A DNA stretch of 64,000 nucleotides from Acidovorax temperans (lineage in GTDB: Bacteria; Pseudomonadota; Gammaproteobacteria; Burkholderiales; Burkholderiaceae_C), in the NCBI RefSeq assembly GCF_006716905.1, contig NZ_VFPV01000002.1:186001-250000 (forward strand). The letters are read 5' to 3'. The position numbers were made by a program, and so were the translations under genes. This document shows, piece by piece, positions 10,313-19,737 of this stretch (positions within the stretch are counted from its first letter, which is position 1; every line of letters begins with the position of its first letter). Below the pieces are notes generated by a model. It ran no database searches. It was not told the origin of the DNA and saw nothing but the letters and a program-made list of their open reading frames with translations.

Positions 10313-11622
10313 AAAATCCTTCGCCGCCGCCCGTGTGGGCCGCTACGATCTGAAGCCATCCAAGAACGACCCAGACAAGAAAGATGAGAGGCAACCAAGA
10401 CTTCCAGGGGGCGATGTTCAGCTACATCAGCCTTGAAGAGCGCGTGCCAGCGGCACACCCGCTGCGCAAGTTGCGCGCCGTGGTCGATGCGCTGCTGGCG
10501 ACGATGCACAGCGAGTTCGAAGCGGTGTATGCCCGCCGCGGGCGCCCCTCGGTGCCGCCCGAGATGCTGCTCAAGGCCTTGCTGCTGCAGATCCTGTTCT
10601 CCATCCGCAGCGAGCGCCAACTGGTCGAGGCGGTCAACTACAACCTGCTGTACCGCTGGTTCGTGGGCCTGAACATCGAAGACAAGGTCTGGGACCACTC
10701 CACCTTCAGCGCCAACCGCGAACGCTTGTTCAACGAAGACCTCGCCCGTGCCTTCTTCGAGCGCGTCAAGCTCAGCGCCCAGTGGGGGCGGCTTGCCAGC
10801 GACGAGCACTTCAGCGTGGACGGCACGCTCATCGAAGCCTGGGCCTCGCACAAGAGCTTCAAGCGCAAAGACGATGACAGCGACACGCCGCCCGGACGCA
10901 ATCCCGAGGTGGACTTCAAAGGACAGGAGCGCTGCAACGACACCCACCAAAGCACCACGGACGCTGATGCACGGTTGTTCAAGAAGAGCGCGGGTGACAA
11001 GTCCCGCCTGTGCCACATGGGGCACATCCTCATGGAAAACCGCAACGGGCTGATCGTGGATGTTGAGATCACCCACGCCAGTGGCACCGCCGAGCGCGAA
11101 GCGGCGCTGGCCATGCTGGGGCGCCGGGGCAACAGGAACAAGCGGGCCACGGTCGGGGCCGACAAGGGCTACGACAGCAAGGCCTTCATCAAGGGCTGCC
11201 GCCGGCTTTTGGTCACGCCACACGTGGCGGCCAAGGACAAGCACTCGGCGGTCGACGCCAGAGTCACGCGGCACGAGAGCTACAAGACCAGCCTGAAGGT
11301 GCGCAAGCGCATCGAGGAGGCCTTTGGCTGGATCAAGACCGTGGGTGGTCTGGCCAAGACCAAGCTGATCGGTCAGGCCAAGCTCGCGGGCCAGGCGCTG
11401 CTGTGCTTTGCCACCTACAACCTGGTGCGCATGGGCAGTCTGGGTGGCTGGTGGGACGCGCATCATGCGTGAGCCATGGGATACGTGCGCCCGAAACGGG
11501 CAAAACGGCCTGCAAACAGGCCGAAATGGCCCTCGAATTTGATTCGTGGGCGCGTCTGGGCGACTTGCTTCTTCGAAATCCACGACCTTGATGCGTTCGA
11601 AGAGCACTTTTTCAACGGCCTG
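10302..11622 (+). mobile_element. IS5-family insertion sequence, 1321 bp
   Basis: Terminal inverted repeats CAGGCCGTTGAAAAA are seen at 10302-10316 and, inverted, at 11608-11622. A 4-bp target duplication TTAG flanks it (10298-10301 and 11623-11626), which fits the YTAR duplications of IS5-subgroup elements. It carries one transposase gene and separates tcuA from tcuB. Confidence 0.9.
10384..11472 (+). CDS. IS5-family transposase
   Basis: A DDE transposase of 362 residues. The N-terminal part (MRGNQDFQGAMFSYISLEER, then RGRPSVPPEMLLKALLLQIL) is typical of IS5 proteins. Catalytic residues are recognisable as D in FSVDGTLIEAWAS, D in GADKGYDSKAF, and E in KRIEEAFGWIKT. The frame is intact and the element has clean ends, so it may still be mobile. 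Confidence 0.93.
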   Translation: MRGNQDFQGAMFSYISLEERVPAAHPLRKLRAVVDALLATMHSEFEAVYARRGRPSVPPEMLLKALLLQILFSIRSERQLVEAVNYNLLYRWFVGLNIEDKVWDHSTFSANRERLFNEDLARAFFERVKLSAQWGRLASDEHFSVDGTLIEAWASHKSFKRKDDDSDTPPGRNPEVDFKGQERCNDTHQSTTDADARLFKKSAGDKSRLCHMGHILMENRNGLIVDVEITHASGTAEREAALAMLGRRGNRNKRATVGADKGYDSKAFIKGCRRLLVTPHVAAKDKHSAVDARVTRHESYKTSLKVRKRIEEAFGWIKTVGGLAKTKLIGQAKLAGQALLCFATYNLVRMGSLGGWWDAHHA

Positions 11623-11639
11623 TTAGAACCAAAACCGCC

Positions 11640-11690
11640 TGCAGCGCCCCATGCAAAAGCGCAGGCAGCTATGAAAAATATAGCACCCAC
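11640..11690 (+). repeat. Dispersed palindromic repeat, copy next to tcuB
   Basis: Contains AAAAGCGCAGGCAGCTATGAAAAATATAGC-type sequence (half of the palindrome well kept). Before the IS5 insertion it would have been inside the 3' extension of the tcuA reading frame. A GC-rich block with CCCCCCGAGGGGGAG follows at 11716-11730. Confidence 0.6.
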
Positions 11691-11773
11691 GCTTGTCACT
11701 TCGTGTACTGCGCTGCCCCCCGAGGGGGAGCGTTGTGCCTTGGGGCGGCCCGGCGGCAAAACAGGAGCAAACC

Positions 11774-12955
11774 ATGCAAGCGCTTGAAGCCCTGACGCGC
11801 GACGCCAAAGCGCTGGCGAATGGCGAAATCGTGCTCTCCGCCCCCGAGGCCGAAGTGGCCCGCCAGCTGCAGATCTGTAACGCTTGCCGCTACTGCGAAG
11901 GCTTTTGCGCCGTGTTCCCCGCCATGACGCGGCGGCTGGAGTTCGGCAAGGCCGACATCCATTTCATCGCCAACCTGTGCCACAACTGCGGCGCCTGCCT
12001 GCACGCCTGCCAGTACGCGCCGCCGCACGAGTTTGCAGTGAACGTGCCCCAGGCCATGGCCCAGGTGCGCGGCCAAACCTATGCCGACTACGCCTGGCCG
12101 CCCGCGCTGGGCCAGCTCTACCAGCGCAACGGCCTGACCCTCGCGCTGGCGCTGGTCGCAGGGCTCACGCTGTTCCTGCTGCTGGCCGTGGCGCTGCACG
12201 GCCAGGGCATTGCCGCACTGTGGCAGGCCCCCGTGGGCGGCTTCTACGGCATCTTTCCGCACAACCTGCTGGTGGGCCTGTTTGCGCCCGTGTTCCTGTT
12301 TGCCGTGCTGGCGCTGGGCCTGGGCGTGCGCCGCTTCTGGCGCGACGTGACGCCCGCCACCAGCGGCGCACCGCTGAGCGCGCCCGCCACGGCCGAGGCC
12401 ACCGACGCCGTGCTGCGCCTCAAATACCTGGACGGCGGCCACGGCGACGGCTGTCACAACGAAGACGACGCATACACCCTGTCGCGCAGGCGCATGCACC
12501 ACTTCACGTTCTACGGCTTCACGCTGTGTTTTGCCGCCACCAGCGTGGCCACGCTGTACCACTACCTGCTGGGACTGCCCGCCCCGTACGACCTGCCCAG
12601 CCTGCCCAAACTGCTGGGCGGCATTGGCGGCGTGAGCCTGGCGATTGGCACGGCTGGCCTGTGGCGGCTGAATCTGCGCCGCCACCCGCTGCATGGCGAT
12701 GCCGCACAAAAGCCCATGGACCGCGCCTTCATCGCCCTGCTGTTCCTTACCGCCACCAGCGGCCTGGCCCTGTGGGCGGCGCGCGGCACCGCTGGCCTGC
12801 CGCTGCTGCTGTGCCTGCACCTGGGCGCGGTGATGGCGCTGTTTGCCACGCTGCCCTACGGCAAGTTTGCGCACGGCATCTTCCGCACCGCTTCGCTGCT
12901 GCGCCACGCGGTGGAAAAGCGCCAGCCCAATCCCATTGGCCTGGGCGCGGACTGA
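11774..12955 (+). CDS. tcuB: Membrane electron-transfer protein TcuB (CitB-like)
   Basis: TcuB is thought to re-oxidise the reduced FAD of TcuA and pass electrons to the quinone pool. The 393-residue product has two ferredoxin-type clusters, [11 protein letters not shown] and [11 protein letters not shown], in its first 100 residues, followed by about six membrane segments. The start is the ATG at 11774, 5 bp after an AGGAGCAA ribosome site. With the IS5 element upstream, transcription must come from the element or read through it. Confidence 0.9.
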   Translation: MQALEALTRDAKALANGEIVLSAPEAEVARQLQICNACRYCEGFCAVFPAMTRRLEFGKADIHFIANLCHNCGACLHACQYAPPHEFAVNVPQAMAQVRGQTYADYAWPPALGQLYQRNGLTLALALVAGLTLFLLLAVALHGQGIAALWQAPVGGFYGIFPHNLLVGLFAPVFLFAVLALGLGVRRFWRDVTPATSGAPLSAPATAEATDAVLRLKYLDGGHGDGCHNEDDAYTLSRRRMHHFTFYGFTLCFAATSVATLYHYLLGLPAPYDLPSLPKLLGGIGGVSLAIGTAGLWRLNLRRHPLHGDAAQKPMDRAFIALLFLTATSGLALWAARGTAGLPLLLCLHLGAVMALFATLPYGKFAHGIFRTASLLRHAVEKRQPNPIGLGAD

Positions 12956-12997
12956 TCACAACCCCATCCCCCACACAACCCACGAGAAGGAGACCCC

Positions 12998-13975
12998 ATG
13001 AACCACAAGCAAACCCTGCTGCAATGCGCCCTGGCGCTGGCAGCCTTGCCCCTGGCTTTCGGCGCTGCGGCGCAAGACTTTCCGCCCAACAAGCCAGTGA
13101 CGCTGGTGGTGGGTTTTGCTGCGGGTGGCGCGGCCGACGCAGCGGCGCGGCTGATTGCCAAAAAGCTGGGCGAGAACATTGGCCAGTCGGTGGTGGTGGA
13201 CAACAAGGGCGGCGCGGGCGGCAACATCGCGCACTAGTTTGTGGCCAATGCGGCGGCCGATGGCACCGTGCTGCTGTTCGGCTCGGTGGGGCCGCTCACC
13301 ATTGCGCCGCACCTGATGAAGCTGCCCTACGACCCGTTCAAGGACCTCGCCCCGGTGTCGGGCGGCGTGAACTTTCCGAACGTGCTGGTGGTGCACAAGG
13401 GCGCGGGCGTGAAGACGCTGGCCGAGTTTGTGCAACTGTCCAAGAAGAAGCCGGGCAGCGTGGAGTTTGCTTCCACCGGCGCGGGCTCCGCATCGCACCT
13501 GGCGGGTGAGTTGTTCAACCAGCGCGCGGGCATCGACATGACCCACATCCCCTACAAGGGCGGCGCGCCTGCGCTGCAGGACTTGCTGGGCGAGCGCGTG
13601 ACCTCGTACTTTGCCGCGCCCCCCACGGCCATGCCGCATGTCGAAGCGGGCAAGCTGATCCCGCTGGCCACCACCGGCCTTACACGCCCTGCTTACCTGC
13701 CCAATATCCCCACAGTGGCAGAGTCCGGCTTTCCTGGCTTTGAGGCGCTGAACTGGTACGCCTTTGTGGCCCCCGGCAAGACCCCCGCGCCGCTGCTGGA
13801 GCGCTGGAACCAGGAAATCGTCAAGGTGCTGAACGACCCCGGCGTGAAAGAAGCGCTGAACAAGCACGGCCTCAGCCCCCAGCCCACCACGCGGGCCGAG
13901 CTGACGGCGTTCATGAAGAAGGAATCGGCCCAGTGGGCCGCCACCATCAAGGAGCGGAAGATTACCGCTGATTGA
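12998..13975 (+). pseudogene. Bug/TctC-type tricarboxylate-binding protein interrupted by TAG
   Basis: A periplasmic extracytoplasmic receptor of tripartite tricarboxylate transport. A signal peptide is clear (MNHKQTLLQCALALAALPLAFGA, residues 1-25), followed by FPPNKPVTLVVGFAAGGAAD. An in-frame TAG at 13235-13237 falls inside the conserved block GGAGGNIAH*FVANAAADG, where relatives usually have a glutamate, so GAG to TAG is the likely change. The frame then stays open to the end of a ~325-residue protein with no other lesion. The 3' end overlaps the convergent Nudix gene by 14 bp. A recent mutation, a sequencing error or readthrough are all possible. Confidence 0.85.
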
Positions 13976-14531
13976 GGAGGTGGGCGGGCGCGGGGGATGG
14001 CTGGTGCGCCGCCCCATGCGCCTGGCCGGTGGCCACTTGCCGCTGGTTGGCCTGTGCCTGCATCACCGAAGGGTCGGTGTGCACCAGCGTGAGCGGGTGC
14101 CGCTGGCCCGCCAGGTAGTCCTCCAGGCACGCCAGCAGCAGCGGGCTGCGGTGGCGCTCAGGGCAGGCGCGGATTTCATCGGGCGTCATCCACACGGTGC
14201 GCAAGATGCCTGCGTCCAGCGTGCGCCAGCTGTGGTGCGTGCCCAGCGTGCCGGCAAAGGCAAAGCGCAGGTAGGTCAGGTCGTCGCCCGTGCGCGTCTT
14301 GACGAAGCGGTTGAGGTACACCCCCACCAGCGCCGTGGGCACAAAGTCGTGCGCGGTTTCTTCCAGCACTTCGCGGGCGCAGGCCTGTTCGGGCGATTCG
14401 CCGGGCTCCAGGTGGCCTGCGGGGTTGTTGAGCTTGAGACCGTCCGAGGTCTCTTCTTCCACCAGCAAAAAGCGCCCCTCCCGTTCGATGAGGGCGGCCA
14501 CGGTGACGTTGGGTTTCCAGCGGTTTGGCAT
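13962..14531 (-). CDS. Nudix hydrolase (NudJ-like)
   Basis: Hydrolyses nucleoside diphosphate derivatives; NudJ-type enzymes act on HMP-PP and nucleoside triphosphates. The Nudix box is seen as GHLEPGESPEQACAREVLEE, with the last glycine of the consensus replaced by alanine (EETA). The ATG at 14531 (MPNRWKPNVTVAALIE) is the family start; the much longer open frame upstream is discarded. The C-terminal ~35 residues are Gln/Ala/His-rich. Confidence 0.85.
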   Translation of the reverse strand: MPNRWKPNVTVAALIEREGRFLLVEEETSDGLKLNNPAGHLEPGESPEQACAREVLEETAHDFVPTALVGVYLNRFVKTRTGDDLTYLRFAFAGTLGTHHSWRTLDAGILRTVWMTPDEIRACPERHRSPLLLACLEDYLAGQRHPLTLVHTDPSVMQAQANQRQVATGQAHGAAHQPSPAPAHLLNQR

Positions 14532-14583
14532 GGCGGGCATTATGACCACAGGGCGTGTCACGGGGCTGACACCGCCGCGCGCA

Positions 14584-15102
14584 TCAAATGGCCTGCAGTG
14601 TGCGGGCCATGTACACCGCCCCTTCGCCATAGCTGGCCAGGCGCTGCTGCTGTTCAGGCTGGTGCAGTGGCTGCGCCACATAGCCATGCCGCTGCCAGTA
14701 ACCTTCCGATCCCTGCACCGACACCAGCGCACTTTGCCGCAGGCCCTGCGCCGTGGCCTGCTCCCACAAGGGCTGCAGCAGGCGCTGCGGCAGCCCCTGT
14801 CCGGCCAAGTGGGGCAGCACGGCCATGTCGTGCAGGTACAGCGTGTCGGGCGCAGTGCCCACGGGTGGCTCAAAGTCGCCATGCAGCGGCGTCACCTTGC
14901 CCAGCACCGAGTGGTAGGCGGCCAGGTAGGCGCACAGCGCACCGTCCAGCAGCAAGGCCAGCGAGCAGTTCACCGGGCTGGCCAGCCGGCGGGCAAAGAC
15001 CTCGGTGCTTTCCATGAACCCATCGCCATAGGCGCCGCGTTGCACGGCCATCAGGGCAGGCAGGTCGTCGGTTTGCAGGGGGCGGACTTCAAGAGCGGGC
15101 AT
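14584..15102 (-). CDS. GNAT-family N-acetyltransferase
   Basis: A 172-residue acetyl-CoA-dependent acyltransferase. The acetyl-CoA binding motif A is seen as LYLHDMAVLPHLAGQGLPQR, followed by ALVSVQGSEGYWQRHGY motif B. It lies 53 bp upstream of the Nudix gene in the same direction and may be co-transcribed. The substrate is unknown. Confidence 0.85.
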   Translation of the reverse strand: MPALEVRPLQTDDLPALMAVQRGAYGDGFMESTEVFARRLASPVNCSLALLLDGALCAYLAAYHSVLGKVTPLHGDFEPPVGTAPDTLYLHDMAVLPHLAGQGLPQRLLQPLWEQATAQGLRQSALVSVQGSEGYWQRHGYVAQPLHQPEQQQRLASYGEGAVYMARTLQAI

Positions 15103-15348
15103 GGAGGTCGAGTGAAGGGGATGGAGAAGGCAAACACCTCAGTGGTGTGCGATCCATCGGGATCGTGCGGGTTCAAAAGGATATGAGGAAATGGCCTTTT
15201 GCCGAGGGTTCGATCCATCCTATCGTATTGAGCAAACTTGCCTTTGATTTTTATTGCCCGCGCAAATCAGCCCATCCGAGGGGCCGTGGTCTCTGCTAAC
15301 CGTGACGCAGCATTCGGCCCAAACCGGTCTCTCAACCAAGCCACACCC
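15103..15348. other. Intergenic gap, no feature recognised
   Basis: 246 bp between the GNAT gene and the 3' end of ubiD. It is less GC-rich than its surroundings. I see no ORF, repeat copy or clear hairpin terminator in it; it presumably carries the GNAT promoter. Confidence 0.4.
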
Positions 15349-16836
15349 CTACAGCTCCAGCCCCCGCATCAGCGCCTCAGCCCGCGCGCTCACTTCCGGC
15401 GTCATGTGCATGGGCCGACCCCATTCGCGCTGCGTCTCCCCCGGCCATTTGTTCGTCGCGTCCATCCCCATCTTGCTGCCCAGGCCGCTCACGGGCGAGG
15501 CGAAGTCCAGGTAGTCGATGGGTGTGTGTTCCACCATCATGGTGTCGCGCGCCGGGTCCATGCGGGTGGTGATGGCCCAGATCACTTCCTTCCAGTCGCG
15601 CACGTCCACGTCATCGTCCACCACCACGATGAACTTGGTGTACATGAACTGGCGCAGGTGGCTCCACACGCCCATCATCACGCGCCGCGCGTGGCCTGCG
15701 TAGGCCTTGCGGATGCTCATCACGGCCATGCGGTAACTGCAGCCTTCGGGTGGCAGGTAGAAGTCCACGATTTCGGGGAACTGCTTTTGCAGGAGCGGGA
15801 TGAACAGCTCGTTCATCGCCAGGCCCAGCACCGCGGGTTCGTCGGGCGGTTTGCCGGTGTAGGTGCTGTGGTAGATCGGGTCCCGGCGCATGGTGATGCG
15901 GTCCACGGTGAGCACGGGGAATTCGGCGCATTCGTTGTAGTAGCCGGTGTGGTCGCCATACGGCCCTTCGAGCGCGTGCTGCCAGCCGCTGGCGTGGTGG
16001 GCGTCGGGCTGGATGTGGCCTTCGAGCACGATCTCGGCGGTGGCGGGCACTTGCAGCGGCACGCCCAAAGCAGCAGTCACTTCGGTGCGGGCTCCGCGCA
16101 GCAGGCCGGCGAACTGGTATTCGCTCAAGCTGTCAGGCACGGGCGTGACGGCGCCCAGCAGCGTGGCGGGGTCGGCCCCCAGCGCCACGGCCACGGGGTA
16201 GGGCTGGCCGGGGTGCTGGGCGCAGTGGTCGGCAAAGTCCAGCGCACCGCCGCGGTGGGCCAGCCAGCGCACGATGACCTGGTTGCGCGAGAGCACCTGC
16301 TGGCGGTAGATGCCCAGGTTCTGCCGGGCCTTGCGCGGCCCGCGCGTGATGGTGAGGCCCCAGGTGATGAGCGGGGCCACGTCGCCGGGCCAGCAGTGCT
16401 GCACGGGCAGGCGGGCCAAGTCAACATCCGGCCCTTCCCACACCTCTTGCTGGCAAGGCGCGTTGCGGCCCACGGTGTGGGGCGCCATGTTCCACAGGGT
16501 CTTGAGCAACTGGCCCATGCCCAGCATGTCTTTGAAGCCTTTGGGGGCCTCGGGCTCTTTGAGGGTGGCGAGCAAGGTGCCCAGGGCGCGCACGCCGTGC
16601 AGGTCGGGCACGCCCATGGCGCGGGCCACGCGGGCGGGCGTGCCAAACAGGTTGGTCAGCACGGGCATGTGGTGGCCGGTGGGCTGGGTGAACAGCAGCG
16701 CCGGGCCGCTGGCGCGCAGCACGCGGTCGCTCAGCGCGGTCATCTCCAGGTGGGGTGATACGGGCTCGTGCACGCGGTGCAGCTCGCCCGTGGCTTCGAG
16801 CTGGGCCATGAAGTCGCGCAGGTCTTGGTACGACAT
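15349..16836 (-). CDS. ubiD: UbiD, prFMN-dependent 4-hydroxy-3-polyprenylbenzoate decarboxylase
   Basis: UbiD removes the carboxyl group from the prenylated benzoate ring in ubiquinone synthesis using prenylated FMN made by UbiX. The 495-residue product has the family start [19 protein letters not shown] and the conserved regions [19 protein letters not shown] and [19 protein letters not shown]. Gene order ubiD / ubiX on the same strand, 64 bp apart with a palindromic repeat between them, and the ubiTUV genes upstream tie it to the oxygen-independent quinone block. Confidence 0.95.
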   Translation of the reverse strand: MSYQDLRDFMAQLEATGELHRVHEPVSPHLEMTALSDRVLRASGPALLFTQPTGHHMPVLTNLFGTPARVARAMGVPDLHGVRALGTLLATLKEPEAPKGFKDMLGMGQLLKTLWNMAPHTVGRNAPCQQEVWEGPDVDLARLPVQHCWPGDVAPLITWGLTITRGPRKARQNLGIYRQQVLSRNQVIVRWLAHRGGALDFADHCAQHPGQPYPVAVALGADPATLLGAVTPVPDSLSEYQFAGLLRGARTEVTAALGVPLQVPATAEIVLEGHIQPDAHHASGWQHALEGPYGDHTGYYNECAEFPVLTVDRITMRRDPIYHSTYTGKPPDEPAVLGLAMNELFIPLLQKQFPEIVDFYLPPEGCSYRMAVMSIRKAYAGHARRVMMGVWSHLRQFMYTKFIVVVDDDVDVRDWKEVIWAITTRMDPARDTMMVEHTPIDYLDFASPVSGLGSKMGMDATNKWPGETQREWGRPMHMTPEVSARAEALMRGLEL

Positions 16837-16844
16837 GGGTTTGA

Positions 16845-16900
16845 AGAAAAAAGGCCTCTAGCGCTTGATGGATAAGCGCTAGCAGCTATGAAATTGATAG
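16845..16900 (+). repeat. Dispersed palindromic repeat, best-preserved copy
   Basis: Nearly perfect copy: AAAAAAGGCCTCTAGCGCTT, six-base loop, AAGCGCTAGCAGCTAT, then GAAATTGATAG. The TCTAGCGCTT/AAGCGCTAGC arms form a hairpin. It fills the ubiX-ubiD gap. Confidence 0.85.
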
Positions 16901-17542
16901 TTAAGAGGCGGCGGCCAGTGGGGCGGGCAGCCCGGCCCAGCGCGTGGCCAGGGTGTGGGGCACGTCGATGAGGTCGAGCACGCGGGCCACGCTGGCGTCC
17001 ACCACGTCTTGCACGCTGCGCGGGTGCTGGTAGAAGGCGGGCAGGGGCGGGCAGCAGATGGCGCCCATCTCCGTCACGGTGAGCATGTTGCGCAGGTGCA
17101 CGAGGTGCAGCGGGGTTTCGCGCACCATCAGCACCAGCTTGCGGCGCTCTTTGAGCATGACGTCCGCCGCGCGGGTGAGCAGGTTGTCGCTCAGCCCGTG
17201 GGCAATGGCCGCCAGGGTGCGCATGGAGCAGGGCGCGACCACCATGGCGTGGCTGCGAAAGGACCCGCTGGCCAGCGTGGCGCCCACGTTGCGTACATCG
17301 TGCAGCTGGTGGCCGGGGGCCAGGGCCTGCAGCGCGGCGGGGCTGTCCACACCGCATTCGTGTTGCAGCGTGCGCCAGCCTGCGTCTGACACCACTGCAT
17401 GCGCTTCGATGCCGGGCTGGCCGTGCAGGGCCTGCAGCAGCCGCAAGCCGTAGGTGGCGCCGCTGGCGCCCGAGATGCCGACGACGATGCGGTTCAAGGT
17501 GCGGGCCACGGCGCTGCTGGGGGCGGCCTCGGCATCAGCCAT
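16901..17542 (-). CDS. ubiX: UbiX flavin prenyltransferase
   Basis: Makes prenylated FMN for UbiD from FMN and dimethylallyl phosphate. The 213-residue protein has the flavoprotein start RIVVGISGASGATYGLRLLQAL, the SGSFRSHAMVVAPCSM flavin region, and MLKERRKLVLMVRETPL. The 5' end overlaps the 3' end of the upstream DGC-domain gene by 8 bp, implying translational coupling. Confidence 0.95.
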   Translation of the reverse strand: MADAEAAPSSAVARTLNRIVVGISGASGATYGLRLLQALHGQPGIEAHAVVSDAGWRTLQHECGVDSPAALQALAPGHQLHDVRNVGATLASGSFRSHAMVVAPCSMRTLAAIAHGLSDNLLTRAADVMLKERRKLVLMVRETPLHLVHLRNMLTVTEMGAICCPPLPAFYQHPRSVQDVVDASVARVLDLIDVPHTLATRWAGLPAPLAAAS

Positions 17543-18005
17543 GGGCAGTCTCGCGGCGGGGTTGTGAAGGGGTGGACGCGCCCGTCAGGGGCTCGTAGCG
17601 CAGGTCGTCCAGCACGCGTTCCAGCACCAGAGCGGCCTGGGCGGGGTCGAAGTCTTCATGGGCGCGTTTTTTCACGCCGTATTGCTGCAGCTGGTAGTGG
17701 CGCGCGGGCTCAATGCCGTGGCGGGCCAGGGTGCTTTTCACGCACACCAGCGGGCAGCCATCCAGCGCAATGATGGGGCGGCCCGCGCGCGCAGTCTTCA
17801 TGAGGTGGGGCACATCACCGCCCACGCCCGCAATGCACGACATTTCGGCGGCGCCGCAGCGGTCCAGCCGCAGTGCGACATGGTTGGCCAGCTGCGCGGC
17901 GCTGGAGCAGCCGGAGCACGAATACACGATGGGCGCGGGGGCGGTGCAGTGGGTGGGCGCTGTGGCCGCCGCGGGGGGGCGCAGGTCGCCGGGTTCGGTG
18001 TTCAT
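17535..18005 (-). CDS. DGC-domain putative zinc-binding protein
   Basis: A 156-residue cysteine-rich protein. The core shows YSCSGCSSAAQLANHVALRL, then SCIAGVGGDVPHLMK and ALDGCPLVCVKSTL; the CSGC and DGCPLVC cysteines are the likely metal ligands of the DGC family. Its function is not established. I chose the ATG at 18005 (MNTEPGD) because the upstream frame overlaps ubiT. It sits between ubiX and ubiT with an 8-bp overlap with ubiX, so it is probably co-expressed with anaerobic quinone synthesis. Confidence 0.8.
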   Translation of the reverse strand: MNTEPGDLRPPAAATAPTHCTAPAPIVYSCSGCSSAAQLANHVALRLDRCGAAEMSCIAGVGGDVPHLMKTARAGRPIIALDGCPLVCVKSTLARHGIEPARHYQLQQYGVKKRAHEDFDPAQAALVLERVLDDLRYEPLTGASTPSQPRRETAHG

Positions 18006-18016
18006 GGCGGGGCTCC

Positions 18017-18568
18017 TCAAGGCTTGGGCAACAGGCGGGCGAGCACGGCGCGGGGCGTCCATTGGGCGGGGTCGAGCACGGGCAGCTCCAGTGCGTCCAG
18101 GGCGTTCTTCACCACCAGGCCCAGTTCGGTGTCGCCCTGCATGGACAGGCGGCGGCTGAAGAACAGGGTGTCCGGGTCTTGCTTGCGCTGGGCCAGCAGC
18201 ATGAAGTCGTGGGCGCTGGCGCTGATGGTGAGGTCGGGCGCCTGGGGAGTGAGCGAGCCGGATGCGCTGCCCACGCCGGGCGGGCTGCAGGGCGCAAAGC
18301 GCTGGCCGTTCCAGGCAAAGTCGAACGCCACGCGGGCGTCGCGCACCTCAATGCGCAGCTTGCGGCGCAGCAGCAGGGCCAGCACGTCGGCGGGCAGGTG
18401 GCGCGCCAGGGCCAGGTTCAGCGCGGTGACCAGCAGCACCGAGCCGGGGTAGGCGGGCAGGCGCGAGAGCAAGGCGCCCACGGGTGCAGGCAACTGGCGC
18501 GGTGCGGCGGCGCCAGCGCTGCCCTGGGTGGCGTGGCGGGGGGTGGGGGAATGGGCGGGTGGGTGCAT
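18017..18568 (-). CDS. ubiT: UbiT, SCP2-domain accessory factor for O2-independent ubiquinone synthesis
   Basis: UbiT binds isoprenoid lipids through an SCP2 domain and is needed with UbiU and UbiV to hydroxylate the quinone ring without oxygen. The 183-residue product has a Pro/Ala-rich first 25 residues, then the SCP2 fold (LRIEVRDARVAFDFAWNGQR, DLTISASAHDFMLLAQ, DPDTLFFSRRLSMQGDTELG). Neighbouring ubiV and ubiU support the call. Confidence 0.9.
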   Translation of the reverse strand: MHPPAHSPTPRHATQGSAGAAAPRQLPAPVGALLSRLPAYPGSVLLVTALNLALARHLPADVLALLLRRKLRIEVRDARVAFDFAWNGQRFAPCSPPGVGSASGSLTPQAPDLTISASAHDFMLLAQRKQDPDTLFFSRRLSMQGDTELGLVVKNALDALELPVLDPAQWTPRAVLARLLPKP

Positions 18569-18604
18569 GGCAATCCAGACGTAAGGGGTGGGGCGGCTGC
18601 GCCG

Positions 18605-19537
18605 TCAGGCGGCGGAGCGTTCGGTGTGCTGCTGTGCCGTGTGCAGGTCGCTGCGGCCTTGCTCCAGGCCGGGGCGGCCGTGCCAGAAGCCGTTGCACGG
18701 CCAGTCGGGCATCAGCGGCAGGATGCGGTTTTGGGCGTGCACGGCGTTGGCTGGCTGGCGGCGCACTTCGTCAAACAAGGCAATCACTTGCGCCATGTGC
18801 TGGGGCTGGGGGCTCAGGCGCACCAGGTCCACGCCCATGGCCCGCATCTGGGGCAGTTCTTCGAGCAGGTTGTAGACGCGTGCCGACTGCGTTTGCGTGC
18901 CGTTGAGCACCAGAAAACCTTCCTTCTCGCGCGTGCGCATGGGCAGGCCGTCGGGGTGTTCCATGCAGCTGAAGCGGCAGTCGTCCTTGGGCAGGTTGTA
19001 GTGCCGCGCGGTGAAGCAGCGGGCCGAGTACGCCAGCGGCAGCCGCCCGTAGGCGAAAACCTCGGTCTGCAAGCCGGCGGGGCGCGCGGCCTGCACCACG
19101 GCCAGGTCCTGGTGGCGCATTTCCAGCGGCATCACCCAGCGGCTGGCGCCGAGCTGGGCCATCCATTGCACGGACTGGGGGTTGAAGAGGTTCAGGTGCG
19201 GCCCGGCCACAAAGGGCTGTTTGCCCGCCAGGCAGTGCACCGCGCCCATGTCGTTGGCTTCCACGATGAATTCGCCGTTGGCCGCCAGCTTGTGCAGCCA
19301 GGCCACGTCCGAGCCCGATTCAAGCAGCACCTGGCTGGACATGACGACCTGCTTGCCCTTGCCCTGCAGGTGCCGGGCCAGGCCCAGCCAGTCAGACAGG
19401 CGCAGCTCGTGGCGGCGTGAGCAGACCGTTTCGCCCAGGTAGATCTCGTCCACGGCCGTGTCGGCCATGGCTTCATAAAACGCAAAGACGCTGTTGCGCG
19501 GCCAGTAGTACTGCAGGGGGCCCAGGGTGATTTTCAT
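18605..19537 (-). CDS. ubiV: UbiV, U32-peptidase-like Fe-S protein
   Basis: With UbiU it forms the [4Fe-4S] hydroxylase complex of oxygen-independent ubiquinone synthesis. The 310-residue protein starts MKITLGPLQYYWPRN and has the cluster-cysteine regions ETVCSRRHELR and ARCFTARHYNLPKDDCRFSC. I chose the ATG at 19537, which is the family start; the longer open frame is discarded. Same strand as ubiU and ubiT. Confidence 0.93.
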   Translation of the reverse strand: MKITLGPLQYYWPRNSVFAFYEAMADTAVDEIYLGETVCSRRHELRLSDWLGLARHLQGKGKQVVMSSQVLLESGSDVAWLHKLAANGEFIVEANDMGAVHCLAGKQPFVAGPHLNLFNPQSVQWMAQLGASRWVMPLEMRHQDLAVVQAARPAGLQTEVFAYGRLPLAYSARCFTARHYNLPKDDCRFSCMEHPDGLPMRTREKEGFLVLNGTQTQSARVYNLLEELPQMRAMGVDLVRLSPQPQHMAQVIALFDEVRRQPANAVHAQNRILPLMPDWPCNGFWHGRPGLEQGRSDLHTAQQHTERSAA

Positions 19538-19619
19538 GGTGGGGGACTCCGGTGTTTCATCGGGGTGTTTCAGATGCAAAGCGGCGCACCGACCTGCGGT
19601 CTGGCGCGATCCAGGCCAG

Positions 19620-19735
19620 GGGGCGCCGCGCAAGGGCCGCCCCGCCGCGCTGGCGCCGTCACCCTTCCCCTAGCGCGAAGCGCGTAGAGAGAAGGGGGAA
19701 GCCGCGCAGCGGCTCAGGGGGTTGTCGCCTAACCA
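19620..19735. repeat. GC-rich dispersed repeat (second family)
   Basis: The stretch GAAGGGGGAAGCCGCGCAGC followed by GGCTCAGGGGGTT (19691-19723) resembles 33891-33924 (CTTGGGGGGAAGGCGCGCAG, AGACTCAGGGGGGT) in sequence and orientation. It lies between ubiV and ubiU and also contains GCGCGAAGCGCG, a small hairpin. Confidence 0.5.
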
Positions 19736-19737
19736 TT

